Made by a program: the position numbers and the translations under genes | The notes under the pieces: model-generated | Databases searched by the model: none | The model's input: only the letters and a program-made list of their open reading frames with translations | What the model was told of the DNA's origin: nothing | Part shown: piece after piece, positions 62,150 to 64,000 of the stretch | Layout of the letters: each line of letters starts with the position of its first letter | Numbering within the stretch: the first letter of the stretch is position 1 | Assembly: GCA_034416335.1 (NCBI GenBank) | Contig: DAOULV010000018.1 | Location: 62,001 to 126,000 of the forward strand | DNA from: MGML01 sp034416335 | GTDB taxonomy: Bacteria > Chloroflexota > Dehalococcoidia > Dehalococcoidales > UBA2162 | Length of the DNA: 64,000 nucleotides | Reading direction: 5' to 3'

Positions 62150-62495
62150 CGAACTTCGATACTGAAAAACACCCGCAAGCCCTTAAATTGTTTCCGTACA
62201 AACCGTCCTGTATTAATGTCAAAACCTTATTAAAACTAAAAGGAGGAGTAAACGACTTCTCCTCGTTAGGTTAACCGTTCAAACAATACTTCTTGATCAT
62301 TCACTGTCAGAAACACAAAGTCTTACCTGATCAGCATAATGCTAACTAATCATATACCTGAAACGACACCATGTTTTACCCTTAATGTGTATTAGCATAT
62401 GGACGGGAAGTTCGGTAGAATCCGATCCCACCGAACACGTGACTTTATGCAGAATTAGATTTTCACTGCTATTGGTTTGAGCTAGTGCTTTTGAC
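62150..62495. other. Gene-free interval with a possible terminator
   Basis: No gene is visible between the convergent PAC2 and amidohydrolase genes. The only marked structure is the hairpin at 62231-62265. Confidence 0.55.
62231..62265 (-). terminator. Possible Rho-independent terminator
   Basis: On the minus strand GAGGAG-AAGTCGTTTA-CTCCTC is followed by CTTTTAGTTTTA, a stem with a T-rich tail. It would end the transcript of the minus-strand amidohydrolase, though it lies about 230 nt past its stop. Confidence 0.35.
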
Positions 62496-63488
62496 TTAAA
62501 TCGGGATGCGCAGCAGTTTCCGGGCGTTGTCAACGAAGATTTTCTGCTTATCTTCATCGGCAATATCCATGGCATTTATGGCGTCGATTGTAGACCGATA
62601 GCTTCGGCTGCCCCAGTAGGAGTCTCCCAGAGGGAGGTCGGCGCCAAAGACCAGTTTATCCGGGCCCCAGAAATCGTATGCCAGCATGAGGGCTGGAGTA
62701 TTGCCGTGAATGGCAGTATCGTTGTAGAACATCTTATAGTATTCAAGGGGAGTCTTGTTGACGTTAGCCAGATATCTTGTCTGACTGCCGTAGTGCTGGT
62801 ATATCCTCCCCGCATAGAACGAAACCATACCTCCGCAATGGTGAGTAACAATCTTCAGGCCGGGATATTTTTCAAGGATACCGCTGAAGATGATGCGGGT
62901 CATGGCAACGGTAGTTTCGTATGGCCAGCCGAAATTACCGGCGATGTTATATTTCGATTCTTTTTCCGCTGCATAATCGGAAAATTCCGGTGGCCTCCAG
63001 GGATGAATATAAACAGGGAGGTCGTACCCGGCTATTTTATCCCAGAGGGGTAAAAATTCCGGTGCATCGAGAGGTTTGCCGTTTATATTGGAATGAACAT
63101 AAATGCCCCTGAAGCCCAATTCCCTGATAGCCCGGTCGGTCTCTTCCAGAGCAGCATCGATATTATTCATGGGTAAAAGTGCGATAGCCGCGACAAATTT
63201 TTCCCGGTATTTGTGGCAGAGTTCGGCCATTTCATCGTTAGCCATCTTTGCCAGCTCGACAGTTTGACTCTCATTTGCGAAATACTCGATGGGCGGTACA
63301 GGGCCGATGGTCAAGACCTGAACGACCTCGGGGAATTTATCCATAATTCGAAATCTTGTTTCCATGTCGTACAGAGGTACACACGGGCCAAGCATATTGT
63401 TATACATGGAGGGATATTTCTCCCGGATAAACTCGGTGTATCTGGGAGGGGAGATATGAGCGTAAGCGTCGAGAATAATCGAATTCAT
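62496..63488 (-). CDS. Amidohydrolase 2 (ACMSD-like) with altered metal motif
   Basis: A 330-aa TIM-barrel protein of the amidohydrolase-2/ACMSD family (decarboxylases and hydrolases). The usual N-terminal DxHxH reads DAYAH (residues 8-12), so the first His is Tyr and only H12 remains. The other ligands are present: VYIHPW near 165-170, IVTHHCGG near 217-224, and the catalytic Asp in VFGADLPLG near 280-288. A related exception, gamma-resorcylate decarboxylase, has Glu in that position. Substrate unknown. Confidence 0.8.
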   Translation of the reverse strand: MNSIILDAYAHISPPRYTEFIREKYPSMYNNMLGPCVPLYDMETRFRIMDKFPEVVQVLTIGPVPPIEYFANESQTVELAKMANDEMAELCHKYREKFVAAIALLPMNNIDAALEETDRAIRELGFRGIYVHSNINGKPLDAPEFLPLWDKIAGYDLPVYIHPWRPPEFSDYAAEKESKYNIAGNFGWPYETTVAMTRIIFSGILEKYPGLKIVTHHCGGMVSFYAGRIYQHYGSQTRYLANVNKTPLEYYKMFYNDTAIHGNTPALMLAYDFWGPDKLVFGADLPLGDSYWGSRSYRSTIDAINAMDIADEDKQKIFVDNARKLLRIPI

Positions 63489-63594
63489 TTTCCGTTCTCC
63501 TTTTTCTGTTCGTTAATTTCCTGTTACGTTTGAATCGTGTTAAAGGTTTGGTTTTACCGGTATATCACCTGTTGATTTATAATAAGAATCACCT

Positions 63595-64000
63595 CTACAG
63601 CTGGTCAACGATATCCGAAATATCAAGAGTTTCCTCCAGCGGATAACCGGCACCCGCCCAGGCATCATAACCACCCAACAGTACTCTTACATTTTCAAAT
63701 CCCTGCTCAATCAGTTTTTGTGCCGCACGGGCACTTGTCGCTTCATTCACTCAGCTTCAGTAAAGGATAAACAATTCCGCATCAGGTGGTTCCCATTCTC
63801 CGGCGGCTATCACAGACTCCGGTACCGATACAGCTCCTTTGATATGTGACAAATGGTAGTCTATTTCACTTCGGACATCAACAATAACAATATTCGCATC
63901 ATTTTCTGTTAATTGTAATAACTCATCGATTGTAATTCGAGCTACTTCCGTTGTACCTTGAGAAGGTTTCGACGATGATTCCTCCTCCGGGATAGTCTTT
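63595..64000 (-). CDS. Rhodanese-domain selenoprotein (two in-frame UGA codons), 5' end cut by window edge
   Basis: Reading the minus strand from 63999 to the TAG at 63595-63597 gives 134 residues of a rhodanese domain: IVIVDVRSEIDYHLSHIKGAV (split here) near 38-57, then the active-site loop, then SARAAQKLIEQGF, VLLGGYDAWAGAGYP. The active-site loop should read YC-x-C-x-NE-x-TS. Here both Cys codons are TGA (63757-63759 and 63751-63753), giving Y-U-S-U-V-N-E-A-T-S. No other in-frame stop exists. The reading frame resumes perfectly after both. A hairpin with a GU-containing loop follows (63720-63734). I infer a selenocysteine-containing sulfurtransferase. N-terminus lies beyond 64000. Confidence 0.8.
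63720..63734 (-). promoter_or_regulatory. Candidate bacterial SECIS hairpin
   Basis: In the mRNA the stem GUGCC/GGCAC (5 bp) closes a CGUGC loop with adjacent G and U. The loop G is 23 nt after the second UGA and 29 nt after the first, within the distance known for bacterial SECIS elements, and a G followed by U in the apical loop is the feature SelB recognises in E. coli fdhF. One hairpin may serve both codons. Confidence 0.6.

Overview
The window looks like a chromosomal contig from an uncultured anaerobic bacterium, most likely a Chloroflexota lineage near the Dehalococcoidia. This assignment is an inference from gene content: two tungsten/molybdenum aldehyde:ferredoxin oxidoreductases, TIGR04076 proteins, DUF1461, PAC2, DUF763 and many SDR and URO-D-like catabolic enzymes, with abundant short dispersed repeats. 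No rRNA operon or phylogenetic marker search was available to confirm it.

Layout. 1-2176 (minus, AT-rich): a candidate defence module made of a ThsB-like TIR protein and a large QueC/QatC-like PP-loop ATPase that runs off the left edge. 2177-3630: repeat-rich DNA without genes. 3631-23000: housekeeping genes (MBL hydrolase, DUF5671 membrane protein, Ogt, RadC, EamA transporter, Fe-S reductase, DnaE, CYTH protein, kinase, DUF1461, GIN-domain lipoprotein, RlmB-like, DUF763, FmdB zinc ribbon, YtcJ-like amidohydrolase), with gaps filled by dispersed inverted repeats. 23051-31053 (plus): PcrA-type helicase, a type II restriction-modification pair behind a promoter that contains a perfect dyad, mutL, a small zinc-ribbon protein, and a second restriction-modification pair whose GIY-YIG endonuclease is frameshifted. 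31214-33914: a toroid-fold protein, MobB, YggS and tRNA-Pro(GGG).

33965-63488 is an accessory metabolic region. A minus-strand AOR operon (TIGR04076-AOR-TIGR04076) is divergent from a plus-strand operon (signal-less DctP-like protein, SDR, polyferredoxin, second AOR). Two long minus-strand operons follow: 49057 to 42102 (SDR, UGSC-like, carboxylesterase, two SDRs, serine hydrolase) and 58742 to 50326 (NTF2-like, URO-D-like, UGSC-like, two DapA-like aldolases, DUF6282, URO-D-like). A MarR regulator sits between them. A 15-bp sequence upstream of MarR recurs in inverted orientation upstream of the second operon, which suggests one regulon. The gene set fits degradation of an unknown, probably esterified, carbonyl-containing compound, but the substrate cannot be read from sequence.

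The right edge holds the strongest single surprise: a rhodanese-domain gene (63595 to beyond 64000, minus) whose two active-site Cys codons are both in-frame TGA, giving U-S-U before V-N-E-A-T-S, with a bacterial-SECIS-like hairpin just downstream. This predicts a double-selenocysteine rhodanese. The two UGSC-like proteins of the region, by contrast, appear to have lost the selenocysteine motif of their family.
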